Source: an uncultured Bacteroides sp.
GTDB lineage: Bacteria > Bacteroidota > Bacteroidia > Bacteroidales > Bacteroidaceae
DNA length: 64,000 bases
Direction of reading: 5' to 3'
Assembly (NCBI GenBank): GCA_948847595.1
Contig: CAQOGY010000002.1
Span: 186,001-250,000 of the forward strand
The position numbers were made by a program, and so were the translations under genes. Positions 1-8,402 of this stretch are shown here, in pieces; the stretch's first letter is position 1; every line of letters starts with the position of its first letter. Under the pieces are notes generated by a model. The model was not told the DNA's origin and did not search any database. It was given only the letters and a program-made list of their open reading frames with translations.

Positions 1-372
1 ACTAACCCGATGGATAAAGAAATGCTGGACCGTGCCATGGCCATCATCGAACAGCACTTGGATAATACGGACTTTAACGTCAACATCTTCGCCCGTGAAA
101 TGGGGATGGCACGTACCAATCTGTTCACGAAGCTGAAAGCCGTCACCGGTCAGACACCGAACGACTTTATATTAAGTATCCGTCTCAAGAAAGGAGCCGT
201 CATGCTGCGGAACAATCCGGAGCTGAACATTACGGAGATTTCCGACCGCATCGGTTTCTCTTCTTCCCGCTATTTCAGTAAATGCTTTAAGGAGATTTAC
301 CACGTCAGTCCGCTTGCCTACCGCAAGGGTGAAGAAAAAGAGGAAGAAGGGAACGAAGAAACGGATCAATAA
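1..372 (+). CDS. HTCS regulator, C-terminal AraC-type DNA-binding end (partial, cut by window start)
   Basis: The frame is open to the left edge, so this is the 3' end of a longer gene. The visible 123 residues are an AraC/XylS-type helix-turn-helix module. The second helix region contains NITEISDRIGFSS, followed by YFSKCFKEIYHVSPLAYRK, the usual end of the family. An acidic tail (EEKEEEGNEE) follows. Immediately upstream of a sulfatase and a SusC/SusD pair, such an end normally belongs to a hybrid two-component system sensor. From memory this is BT_3334, which senses unsaturated chondroitin/hyaluronan disaccharides in the periplasm and activates the neighbouring operon and the PL8 lyase gene. 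The sensor, kinase and receiver parts are outside the window, so the HTCS assignment is an inference from the tail and the context. Confidence 0.85.
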   Translation, partial: TNPMDKEMLDRAMAIIEQHLDNTDFNVNIFAREMGMARTNLFTKLKAVTGQTPNDFILSIRLKKGAVMLRNNPELNITEISDRIGFSSSRYFSKCFKEIYHVSPLAYRKGEEKEEEGNEETDQ

Positions 373-402
373 CCCACAAACAGGTAAGCAAGTAGCATTT
401 GT

Positions 403-439
403 AACAGGAGAACCTATGCCAAAGTAGTTCCCTCCTGTT
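403..439 (+). terminator. Hairpin after the HTCS gene
   Basis: AACAGGAG (403-410) pairs with CTCCTGTT (432-439), and inside it GAAC (410-413) pairs with GTTC (427-430). It lies 31 bases after the HTCS stop codon. No clear T-tract follows, so termination is a guess. The last base is shared with the first unit of the palindromic array that follows. Confidence 0.4.
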
Positions 440-510
440 GGCACACTTGTGCCACGCTGCTGGCACGACCGTGCCATCGCGGTGGCACAGCTGTGCCAAC
501 AGCGTGGCAC
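439..510. repeat. 22-bp-pitch palindromic array (TGGCAC/GTGCCA)
   Basis: Three copies of the 16-bp palindrome TGGCAC-N4-GTGCCA start at 439, 461 and 483, and a fourth half-site TGGCAC is at 505. The pitch is exactly 22 bp. The 4-base centres (ACTT, GACC, AGCT) and the 6-base linkers differ, so only the half-sites are conserved. The array lies between the HTCS stop and the sulfatase promoter. Each unit could be a protein-binding dyad or, in RNA, a small hairpin. No known family is recognised. Confidence 0.85.
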
Positions 511-515
511 AAGAT

Positions 516-554
516 CCGGGCTACGATGTCAGGAAAAGGCATCCGTAGCCCCGG
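516..554. repeat. Large inverted repeat between array and sulfatase promoter
   Basis: GGGCTACG (518-525) pairs with CGTAGCCC (544-551). The stem extends through ATG (526-528) with CAT (540-542) past a bulged C, and through CC (516-517) with GG (553-554). The loop is about 11 bases. No T-run follows directly. It may end HTCS transcription or insulate the sulfatase promoter; both are inferences. Confidence 0.5.
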
Positions 555-578
555 AACATTTAACCCTTTAGAATGGAC

Positions 579-590
579 TATTTTGTATCA
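579..590 (+). promoter_or_regulatory. Candidate HTCS operator upstream of the sulfatase
   Basis: TATTTTGTATCA at 579-590 recurs exactly at 2232-2243 upstream of the SusC gene. The distance from motif start to -7 element start is 52 bp here and 53 bp there. A shorter copy, TATTTTGTA, lies upstream of the PL8 lyase gene on the minus strand (20313-20305). The three genes are thought to share one HTCS regulator, so this is a good operator candidate. Confidence 0.55.
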
Positions 591-630
591 CACCTGTACA
601 TTCCTGCTCACTCATTTCCGCCAATCCTCT

Positions 631-638
631 TATCTTTG
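631..638 (+). promoter_or_regulatory. -7 element of the sulfatase promoter
   Basis: TATCTTTG matches the Bacteroides -7 consensus TAnnTTTG and lies 33 bases before the sulfatase ATG. No clear -33 element is seen, as expected for an activator-dependent promoter. Confidence 0.7.
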
Positions 639-671
639 TGTTCAGTAATCACTCCATAAAAGACCAACATT

Positions 672-2207
672 ATGAAGAATGTCTCACGTTTACTACCGCT
701 ATTGCCCGGTATAGCCCTGCTGACCGGATGCAATCAGAAAGTACAAAAAGACAACGGACAAAACTCACAAAAGCCTAACATTATTTATATATTCGCGGAC
801 GACCTTGGCATAGGTGACCTTAGCTGCTACGGAGCAACGAAGGTCAGTACTCCCCATATCGACCGCCTTGCCGGACAGGGTGTACAGTTCACCAACGCCT
901 ATGCAACTTCCGCCACCAGTACCTCTTCCCGCTTCGGACTCCTGACAGGTATGTACCCGTGGCGACAGGAGAACACAGGCATCGCCCCCGGAAACTCGGA
1001 ACTAATCATCGACACCGCCTGCGTCACCATGGCCGATATGCTGAAAGAAGCAGGTTACGCCACCGGAGTTGTCGGCAAATGGCATCTTGGACTCGGTCCG
1101 AAGGGAGGCACCGACTTCAACGGCCACATCACCCCCAACGCCCAAAGTATCGGCTTCGACTACGAGTTCGTGATTCCGGCAACCGTAGACCGTGTCCCCT
1201 GTGTATTCGTCGAGAACGGACACGTGGTAGGACTCGACCCGAACGACCCGATCACAGTGAACTACGAGCATAAAGTAGGCGACTGGCCTACAGGCGAAGA
1301 GAACCCGGAGCTCGTAAAACTAAAACCCAGTCAGGGACATAACAATACGATAATCAACGGCATCCCCCGCATCGGCTGGATGACCGGAGGTAAGTCCGCT
1401 CTCTGGAAAGACGAGGACATCGCCGACATCATCACCAATAAAGCAAAAAGCTTCATCGTCTCCCATAAGGAAGAACCTTTCTTCTTATATATGGGCACGC
1501 AGGACGTACACGTACCGCGCGTCCCACATCCCCGCTTCGCCGGGAAAAGCGGTCTGGGAACCCGCGGAGACGTAATCCTGCAACTCGACTGGACCATCGG
1601 AGAGATCATGAACACCCTCGACAGCCTCCAGCTGACGGACAACACCATCCTGATATTCACCAGCGACAATGGCCCCGTCATCGACGACGGTTACCAGGAC
1701 CAAGCCTTTGAACGCCTCAACGGACATACCCCGATGGGTATTTACCGTGGTGGAAAGTACAGCGCTTACGAAGCCGGAACCCGCATTCCGTTCATCGTCC
1801 GCTGGCCTGCCAAAGTGAAGCCGAACAAGCAACAGGCTCTCTTCTCACAAATCGATATCTTTGCCTCACTTGCCGCTTTACTGAAACAACCGCTTCCGGA
1901 AGGCGCAGCTCCTGACAGTCAGGAACATCTGAACACGCTTCTGGGAAAAGACTACACCAGTCGTGAATACATCGTACAGCAAAATCTCAATAATACGCTC
2001 GCCATCGTGAAAGGACAATGGAAGTACATCGAACCGAGTGACGCCCCCGCCATCGAATACTGGACAAAAATGGAACTGGGCAATGACAGGCATCCCCAGC
2101 TGTACGATTTATCCGCCGATCCATCGGAGAAAAACAATGTAGCGAAACAGCATCCGGAAGTTGTCAGAGAGCTGTCCGAACTGCTTGAATCGGTAAAGAC
2201 AAGATAA
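672..2207 (+). CDS. S1-family sulfatase (probable N-acetylgalactosamine-6-O-sulfatase of the chondroitin sulfate locus)
   Basis: A 511-residue sulfatase that removes sulfate esters from glycan fragments. The N-terminus ends in a lipobox (LTGC, Cys20). The residues after it (NQKVQKD) are not acidic right after the cysteine, which suggests a periplasmic lipoprotein. Metal ligands appear in FADDLGIGD (Asp43/Asp44) and TSDNGP. The formylglycine site reads Ser83-Thr-Ser-Ser-Arg87 followed by FGLLTG. It is therefore of the serine type matured by an anaerobic enzyme, with Ser where Pro or Ala is usual in the third position. From memory it corresponds to BT_3333 (subfamily S1_15, GalNAc-6-sulfatase). 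The start follows its own promoter. The exact sulfate position cut is family knowledge and context, not visible in the sequence. Confidence 0.85.
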   Translation: MKNVSRLLPLLPGIALLTGCNQKVQKDNGQNSQKPNIIYIFADDLGIGDLSCYGATKVSTPHIDRLAGQGVQFTNAYATSATSTSSRFGLLTGMYPWRQENTGIAPGNSELIIDTACVTMADMLKEAGYATGVVGKWHLGLGPKGGTDFNGHITPNAQSIGFDYEFVIPATVDRVPCVFVENGHVVGLDPNDPITVNYEHKVGDWPTGEENPELVKLKPSQGHNNTIINGIPRIGWMTGGKSALWKDEDIADIITNKAKSFIVSHKEEPFFLYMGTQDVHVPRVPHPRFAGKSGLGTRGDVILQLDWTIGEIMNTLDSLQLTDNTILIFTSDNGPVIDDGYQDQAFERLNGHTPMGIYRGGKYSAYEAGTRIPFIVRWPAKVKPNKQQALFSQIDIFASLAALLKQPLPEGAAPDSQEHLNTLLGKDYTSREYIVQQNLNNTLAIVKGQWKYIEPSDAPAIEYWTKMELGNDRHPQLYDLSADPSEKNNVAKQHPEVVRELSELLESVKTR

Positions 2208-2231
2208 CCAGTGAGAATAGCAGATTTGTAT

Positions 2232-2243
2232 TATTTTGTATCA
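2232..2243 (+). promoter_or_regulatory. Candidate HTCS operator upstream of SusC
   Basis: This is the second exact copy of TATTTTGTATCA, 53 bp upstream of the -7 element of the SusC operon. See the copy at 579-590. Confidence 0.55.
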
Positions 2244-2284
2244 ATCTTGAATAATTCTATCCATATGAGAACAATCAATGCGTA

Positions 2285-2292
2285 TATCTTTG
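2285..2292 (+). promoter_or_regulatory. -7 element of the SusC operon
   Basis: TATCTTTG lies 38 bases before the SusC ATG and matches TAnnTTTG. It would drive SusC through PL29 as one transcript, because the five genes are separated by 13-56 bases. Confidence 0.7.
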
Positions 2293-2330
2293 CCATCGTA
2301 AATTCAACAAAATCACTTAATTTTTAATAT

Positions 2331-5300
2331 ATGAAAAAACATCTATCCAACCAGACAAGAAAAAGGATGCTCTCCATTTTGGGAATGCTCCTGCTTTCTG
2401 TTCCATTTGTGCTTGCACAAGTACTTGTCAAAGGTACTGTGAAGGATAATCTAGGAGAAGGTGTTCCCGGAGCCAGTGTTCAGGTAAAAGGCACTTCGCA
2501 GGGAACGATCACCGACCTTGACGGTAAATTCACTCTTAACATCCCCCAAAAGAACGCTACCTTGGTTATTTCCTTTATCGGCTACGTCACCGTAGAACAA
2601 AAGGCGGACTCGCAAAAACCAATGGTCATCACATTAAAAGAAGATACTAAAACACTGGACGAAGTAGTGGTTGTCGGCTATCAGGAAGTACGCCGCCGTG
2701 ACCTTACAGGTTCCGTGGCGAAAGCCAACATGGCGGATGTACTTACCGCTCCCGTCGCTTCATTCGACCAGGCACTCGGCGGACGTATCGCCGGAGTAAA
2801 CGTAACTTCGGGCGAAGGTATGCCGGGCGGCAACATGAGCATCGTGATCCGTGGTAACAACTCACTGACACAAGAAAACTCGCCGCTGTTCGTTATCGAC
2901 GGTTTCCCGATAGAAGATTCATCGGCAGCCAGCACGCTGAACCCTTCCGATATCGAGTCGCTCGACTTCCTCAAAGATGCGTCGGCTACGGCCATTTACG
3001 GTGCGCGCGGTGCCAACGGTGTTGTCATCATCACCACCAAGAAAGGTAAGGTAGGACGGGCACAGTTGTCCTATGACGGTAGTTTCGGTGTGCAGCACGT
3101 CACCCGCACTATTCCGATGATGGATGCTTATGAGTTTGTCAAGCTACAGAATGAAATGTATCCTACCGTCGTTGCCGGCTCATACCTGATGAACTACGAA
3201 GGCAAGCAATGGACACTGGACGATTATAAAGACATACCGCAATATAACTGGCAGGACGAGATATTCAAGACTGCCTGGCAGCAGAATCATACGGTCAGAC
3301 TTGCCGGTGGTACGGAAGGTGTACGCTACAATGCTTCCTTATCTTACTTCGATCAGGACGGTACGCTGATAGAAACCGGTTACAAACGTATGCAAGGACG
3401 TATGAACACAGTAGTCCGTCGCGGCAAACTGAACATGAGCCTGACCACCAACTATTCACGCTCTATCCAAACAGGTAGTACTCCATCATCCACCTCTTAC
3501 AGTGGTATGAACAACCTTTTCTATAGCGTATGGGGATACCGTCCGGTGACTTCCCCCGACACTCCGCTCAGCTTCCTGATGGACAGTTCAACGGACAACG
3601 CCGTAGATTCAAGCAACGACTACCGTTTCAACCCGATCAAATCACAGAAGAACGAGTACCGGAAGAGCTACACCAACAATCTTCAAATGAACGGATTCGC
3701 AGAATACGAAGTACTGAAAGGACTGAAATTGAAAGTTTCCGCCGGATATACTTATGATTCACGCAAGCAGGATCAGTTCAACAACTCGAATACCCGCTAC
3801 GGAGGTCCTACCTCTACAGATAAAGTAAATGCTCAGGTAACCCGCCAGGAACGCCTGACATGGCTGAACGAAAACACCCTGACTTATCAGACTAACATCA
3901 AAAAGAAACACTTCCTCAATGTATTGGGAGGTATCACGTTCCAGAACTCGGACTATGAGATTTATTCATTCCGCACAACGCACATCCCCAACGAATCACT
4001 CGGTATGGCAGGCATGAGCGAAGGACAGGCAGGTACTACCACTTCGGCAAAGTCTTCATGGGCGATGTTATCATACCTCGGACGTGTGACTTACAACTAT
4101 ATGTCTAAATATTACGCTACCGTTTCTTTCCGTGCCGACGGTTCTTCCAAGTTCAACAAGGACAACCGTTACGGATACTTCCCTTCCGGTTCTCTCGCAT
4201 GGAGCTTCTCGGAAGAAGAATTTATGAAGCCGTTGAAAAGTGTACTGTCCAGCGGTAAGGTTCGTTTGAGCTGGGGACTCACGGGTAACAACCGTATCGG
4301 CGAATATGATTATTATGCGCTCCTGGCGGTATTGAAATCAAGAGTCGGCTCGTATACATCGACAAACTCCCTCCCAAGCGGCGTCTATCCATTCGACAAT
4401 GATGCGACGAATGCAGGTGTTGTTCCTACTTCTCTGCCCAACAAGGATTTGAAATGGGAAACAACCGAACAATGGAACGCAGGTCTCGACCTCGGATTCT
4501 TCGACGAACGCATCGGTATAACGATGGATATTTACCGGAAGACCACCCGCGACCTGTTGCTGGACGCTTCCCTGCCTTTTTCTTCGGGCTATTACAGCGC
4601 TACCAAGAATATCGGTAAAGTACGTAACGATGGTCTGGAACTTAGTCTGAACACCGTCAACTTCCAGACACGCGCCTTCAAGTGGACGACTAACTTCAAC
4701 ATTTCATTCAATAAGAATAAAGTACTGGCATTGTCGGAGAATCAGACAGCCTTGCTGACTGCCGCCCAGTTCGACCAGAACTACAACGGTCAGTCCAGCT
4801 ACATCGCCAAAGTCGGTCTGCCGATGGGACTGATGTATGGTTATGTCTATGAAGGTACATACAAGTACGACGACTTCAACAAATCGGGTAACTCATACAG
4901 CCTGAAACCGGGAGTGCCCCACTACTCTACTGAGACCAACACTCAGCCGGGTATGCCCAAATATGCCGACCTTAACGGAGACGGAGTAGTTGACTCCAAC
5001 GACCGTACGATTATCGGACGCGGACTTCCGATACATACAGGTGGTTTCACCAACAACTTTGAATATAAAGGCATCGATCTGAGCGTCTTCTTCCAGTGGT
5101 CATACGGCAACGATATCATGAATGCCAACCGCCTGTTCTTTGAAAGTTCCAACAACCGTTCACGCGAATTGAACCAGTTCGCCAGCTATGCCAACCGCTG
5201 GACACCGGAAAATCCGACCAGTGACATCCCTGCGGCTACCAACTCCTCTTCCAACCGTGTGATCTCTTCACGCATCATCGAAGACGGTTCGTACCTGCGT

Positions 5301-5528
5301 CTGAAGAACGTAACAGTAGGCTATACCTTCCCCGCCAAGCTGGTGAAGAAATGGAAGATAGACAAAGCACGTGTTTACGTTGCCGCACAAAACCTGTGGA
5401 CATGTACCGGTTATTCCGGTTATGATCCGGAAGTATCTGTACGCAACAGTGCGCTCACTCCCGGTCTGGACTACTCTTCCTATCCGAGAGCATACTCTAT
5501 CAGCTTCGGTGTAAGCCTGGGATTCTAA
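2331..5528 (+). CDS. SusC-type TonB-dependent outer-membrane transporter (chondroitin/hyaluronan oligosaccharides)
   Basis: A 1065-residue SusC-like transporter. Signal peptide is about residues 1-30 (ends FVLAQ). A carboxypeptidase-regulatory-like domain follows at about 32-112 (VKGTVKDNLGEGVPGASV). The plug domain starts near DEVVVVGYQEVRRRDLTGS and contains the usual IRGNNSLTQENSPLFVIDG and DASATAIYGARGANGVV stretches. The rest is beta-barrel, ending in an aromatic residue (SLGF), the usual signal for barrel insertion. It forms a lidded importer with the SusD protein starting about 40 bases downstream. From memory it matches BT_3332. Substrate is inferred from the linked lyase and sulfatase. 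Confidence 0.93.
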   Translation: MKKHLSNQTRKRMLSILGMLLLSVPFVLAQVLVKGTVKDNLGEGVPGASVQVKGTSQGTITDLDGKFTLNIPQKNATLVISFIGYVTVEQKADSQKPMVITLKEDTKTLDEVVVVGYQEVRRRDLTGSVAKANMADVLTAPVASFDQALGGRIAGVNVTSGEGMPGGNMSIVIRGNNSLTQENSPLFVIDGFPIEDSSAASTLNPSDIESLDFLKDASATAIYGARGANGVVIITTKKGKVGRAQLSYDGSFGVQHVTRTIPMMDAYEFVKLQNEMYPTVVAGSYLMNYEGKQWTLDDYKDIPQYNWQDEIFKTAWQQNHTVRLAGGTEGVRYNASLSYFDQDGTLIETGYKRMQGRMNTVVRRGKLNMSLTTNYSRSIQTGSTPSSTSYSGMNNLFYSVWGYRPVTSPDTPLSFLMDSSTDNAVDSSNDYRFNPIKSQKNEYRKSYTNNLQMNGFAEYEVLKGLKLKVSAGYTYDSRKQDQFNNSNTRYGGPTSTDKVNAQVTRQERLTWLNENTLTYQTNIKKKHFLNVLGGITFQNSDYEIYSFRTTHIPNESLGMAGMSEGQAGTTTSAKSSWAMLSYLGRVTYNYMSKYYATVSFRADGSSKFNKDNRYGYFPSGSLAWSFSEEEFMKPLKSVLSSGKVRLSWGLTGNNRIGEYDYYALLAVLKSRVGSYTSTNSLPSGVYPFDNDATNAGVVPTSLPNKDLKWETTEQWNAGLDLGFFDERIGITMDIYRKTTRDLLLDASLPFSSGYYSATKNIGKVRNDGLELSLNTVNFQTRAFKWTTNFNISFNKNKVLALSENQTALLTAAQFDQNYNGQSSYIAKVGLPMGLMYGYVYEGTYKYDDFNKSGNSYSLKPGVPHYSTETNTQPGMPKYADLNGDGVVDSNDRTIIGRGLPIHTGGFTNNFEYKGIDLSVFFQWSYGNDIMNANRLFFESSNNRSRELNQFASYANRWTPENPTSDIPAATNSSSNRVISSRIIEDGSYLRLKNVTVGYTFPAKLVKKWKIDKARVYVAAQNLWTCTGYSGYDPEVSVRNSALTPGLDYSSYPRAYSISFGVSLGF

Positions 5529-5568
5529 ACGGATAATGATAGTAACAGTTAGAAAAAAGAATTCGATT

Positions 5569-7287
5569 ATGAAAGCATTAAAAATAACAATCATAGCTCT
5601 ATTGGCAGGTTTCAGCATGGTATCCTGTGACTTTCTGGACAAAGAACCTACCAAACTGACGCCGGAGAACTACTTCAACACCCCTGCTGAAGCCAACTCC
5701 TTCCTGACAGGCATCTACGCCATACTGTCGCAACCTACTTTCTACGGCGGTGACTATATGTACCTCGTAGCCGGTGACGACTTATCCCACTACGGAGGCA
5801 GCGGACGCGGTCCCGCATCTACCGGACTGATCTGCAACAACGCCACCACCAGTGACAACGCCGTGACTGCCTTCTGGTATGCCCTCTATTCAGGCATCAA
5901 CCGTGCCAATATGTTCCTCGAAAACATCGACAAAGTAAACGGTTTCGATGCAGGCGTCAAAGAACAGTACATCGCCGAAGCCCGCTTCCTGCGTGCATTC
6001 TATTATTTCAATCTGGTAGAGTGCTGGGGAGATGTTCCTTTCAAAACAGTTTCGACCCAAAGCGTTACCAACCTGAATATCCCGCGTACGGACAAGCAGG
6101 AAATCTATGACTTCATCATCTCCGAAATGGCAGATGCCGCCGAGACTGGTCTGAAATCGGCCTCCGATCTTGCTTACAAGCCAGGACGTATCTCCCAGTC
6201 TACCGCATGGGGCATACTGGCACGTGTATATCTGTTCCGTGCAGGCGAGCATTACCGTGAAGGTCGCAATGCCACACAGGCCGAAAAGAAAGACTATTTC
6301 GAAAGAGCCAGCTTCTACGCCCAGAAAGTAATGACTGCCGGTCACAAACTGGCTGCCAACTACTGGGACCCTTTCATCGATATGTGTTCCGACAAGTATA
6401 ACACCACTGCCAACGAAAGCATCTGGGAAGCCGAATTTGCAGGAAACAACACTTCGGATACACAAGCCGAAGGCCGTATCGGTAACATCATCGGACTGGC
6501 CGGTCCGGATCTGTCCTCCAAAAGCGATGTGACAGGAGCCAAGGACCCCGGATATGGCTATGCCTTTATCTACAGCACTCCGAAACTGTACAACCTTTAT
6601 GTGAACAACGGTGATACCAAACGTTTCAACTGGAGTATCGCTCCGTTTGAATACAAAGAAGCCGGAGGTAAGAATACAGGCGTTACCCACCGTGAATTTG
6701 AGCAGGGCAAACTTGCTGAAGTAATGTCCCAATACGGTCAGCAACGCGGAACTTACCAGTACGCAGATGACACAGAAAAGACTACAGCTACCAAGAACTT
6801 CAGCCGTATGTGCGGCAAATACCGTCGTGAATACGAAGCGGATAAAAAAGACAAGAACTATACAGCTATCAACTTCCCGATCCTGCGTTATGCAGACGTA
6901 CTGCTGATGATCGCAGAAGCGGAAAACGAAGCGAACAACGGTCCTACCACTCTGGCTTACCAATGTATGAAGGAAGTAAGAGAACGTGCCGGACTGAACG
7001 AGCTTCCCGACATGACGCAGGAAGAATTCCGCCAGACCGTGAAAGACGAACGTGCCATGGAACTTTGTTTCGAATACACCCGCCGTTTCGACCTGATCCG
7101 CTGGGGTGAGTATGTGAAGAATATGAGAGCATTGGTAACCGAAGCACAATCCGGCAACAACTGGACGCAGGGACCTACCAACGTATATACCTACTTCAAC
7201 ATCTCCAGCACCTACAACTACTTCCCGATTCCGGATGCGGAAATGAGTGTGAACAAAGATATCACACAGAACAATCCGGGTTGGTAA
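5569..7287 (+). CDS. SusD-type surface glycan-binding lipoprotein (chondroitin/hyaluronan locus)
   Basis: A RagB/SusD family protein of 572 residues. An upstream in-frame ATG at 5536 exists, but the ATG at 5569 gives a clean lipoprotein signal, MKALKITIIALLAGFSMVSC, with the lipid cysteine at 20 followed by DFLDKEP. The SusD N-terminal repeat-like region (YFNTPAEANSFLTGIYAIL, AEARFLRAFYYFNLVECWGDVPF) and the C-terminal signature (ILRYADVLLMIAEAENE, RRFDLIRWGEY, FPIPDAEM near the end) are all present. It caps the SusC transporter and delivers oligosaccharides. From memory it matches BT_3331. Confidence 0.93.
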   Translation: MKALKITIIALLAGFSMVSCDFLDKEPTKLTPENYFNTPAEANSFLTGIYAILSQPTFYGGDYMYLVAGDDLSHYGGSGRGPASTGLICNNATTSDNAVTAFWYALYSGINRANMFLENIDKVNGFDAGVKEQYIAEARFLRAFYYFNLVECWGDVPFKTVSTQSVTNLNIPRTDKQEIYDFIISEMADAAETGLKSASDLAYKPGRISQSTAWGILARVYLFRAGEHYREGRNATQAEKKDYFERASFYAQKVMTAGHKLAANYWDPFIDMCSDKYNTTANESIWEAEFAGNNTSDTQAEGRIGNIIGLAGPDLSSKSDVTGAKDPGYGYAFIYSTPKLYNLYVNNGDTKRFNWSIAPFEYKEAGGKNTGVTHREFEQGKLAEVMSQYGQQRGTYQYADDTEKTTATKNFSRMCGKYRREYEADKKDKNYTAINFPILRYADVLLMIAEAENEANNGPTTLAYQCMKEVRERAGLNELPDMTQEEFRQTVKDERAMELCFEYTRRFDLIRWGEYVKNMRALVTEAQSGNNWTQGPTNVYTYFNISSTYNYFPIPDAEMSVNKDITQNNPGW

Positions 7288-7320
7288 TCACAGTATTCAT
7301 CGATAAAAGCATCATAGATT

Positions 7321-8364
7321 ATGAAAACATATAAACTCATAACCATCTGTATAGCAAGCCTCTTCTTCGGGGCTTGCAGCGACGGGCTGGACGAAGCGGT
7401 AGGTCTGCACGTAAAAGTAGCGACCAACGAGAATGTAAGCTTCGACGGACAGATCATTACTGCCAAAAAAGGTACTCCGATAGAGTTCATCCTTTCGGGC
7501 GATCCGGACTTCCTGACATTCTTCAGTGGAGAAGCGGGCAGCAAATACGAATATCGCGAACGCGAAACGATTGATCCTTCACAGATCAAGTCGTCTATGC
7601 TGAACTTCTCTATCTGGTTCCAGTACGGTAACCCGAGCACGACATTGGAGAAACACGTATATATCTCCGATGAATTCACCGGATTATACAAGGATAATTT
7701 CGAAGCTGACTCTTTGCTTGTAGAGCAATTTGAGAAAGACGGTAAATGGAAAGAACTGGTTCCGCAGTCCGCATTCCCGACAGCGGCGGTAGGCAATGCC
7801 GATCTTGCCACTCCATACAGTTTTGATATGAAAGAATACATGGGCAAACGGATTGCAATCGCTATCTGCTACCGTGGCATTGACAATACAGTGGCACAAT
7901 CCAAGATGTACTTTGAGCGGATGCGCATCAATAATGTGATGACGAGCGGACAGGAAGCTGAATATTCTGCCGGTTCTTTCGGCTTTACTCCGATCAATAT
8001 GAAGAACAAATGGAATCTGAAGGATCAGACCAGCATGACCAAAGACCGTGAATACGGGACAGTTACCAATAACGTATCCGGTATCTGGAACCTGACAGGT
8101 GTAGGCGGCGGCTCCTTCTTCATCCATAGTACCAATGCCAACGATCCGCTGAAATACAGCTGGCTGGTTTCCGATCTGATTACCGTTAACTCTTGCAGTC
8201 CCGATCAGGGAACGAAAGTAAAGGATATTACCCAGCGTCTGGATAAGTACACATATACCTACAATCAAATTGGTATCTACAACGTGACATTCCTCGCTCG
8301 TAATGCCAATATCGATCATTCCTCCACGACTACTTACCACATGGTGGTAAACGTAGTGGAATAA
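7321..8364 (+). CDS. DUF5017-type surface lipoprotein, probable surface glycan-binding protein
   Basis: A 347-residue lipoprotein (lipobox FGAC, Cys19) followed by SDGLDEA, acidic residues consistent with surface export. The C-terminal part (YSWLVSDLITVNSC, then YTYTYNQIGIYNVTFLARNANIDHSS) looks like the DUF5017 family often found as the third gene of glycan loci. It lies 33 bases after SusD. No catalytic motif is seen. It most likely binds chondroitin or hyaluronan on the cell surface and corresponds from memory to BT_3330. The binding role is inference from position and domain family. Confidence 0.75.
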   Translation: MKTYKLITICIASLFFGACSDGLDEAVGLHVKVATNENVSFDGQIITAKKGTPIEFILSGDPDFLTFFSGEAGSKYEYRERETIDPSQIKSSMLNFSIWFQYGNPSTTLEKHVYISDEFTGLYKDNFEADSLLVEQFEKDGKWKELVPQSAFPTAAVGNADLATPYSFDMKEYMGKRIAIAICYRGIDNTVAQSKMYFERMRINNVMTSGQEAEYSAGSFGFTPINMKNKWNLKDQTSMTKDREYGTVTNNVSGIWNLTGVGGGSFFIHSTNANDPLKYSWLVSDLITVNSCSPDQGTKVKDITQRLDKYTYTYNQIGIYNVTFLARNANIDHSSTTTYHMVVNVVE

Positions 8365-8402
8365 CAATAAACGAATAAAATAATAACTAATACATTATAT
8401 CT

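Noticed and set aside
5890..7149. 419-codon open frame on the minus strand
   Set aside because: It lies entirely antisense to a clear SusD gene, its protein is a cysteine- and phenylalanine-rich sequence without family motifs, and no promoter is seen.
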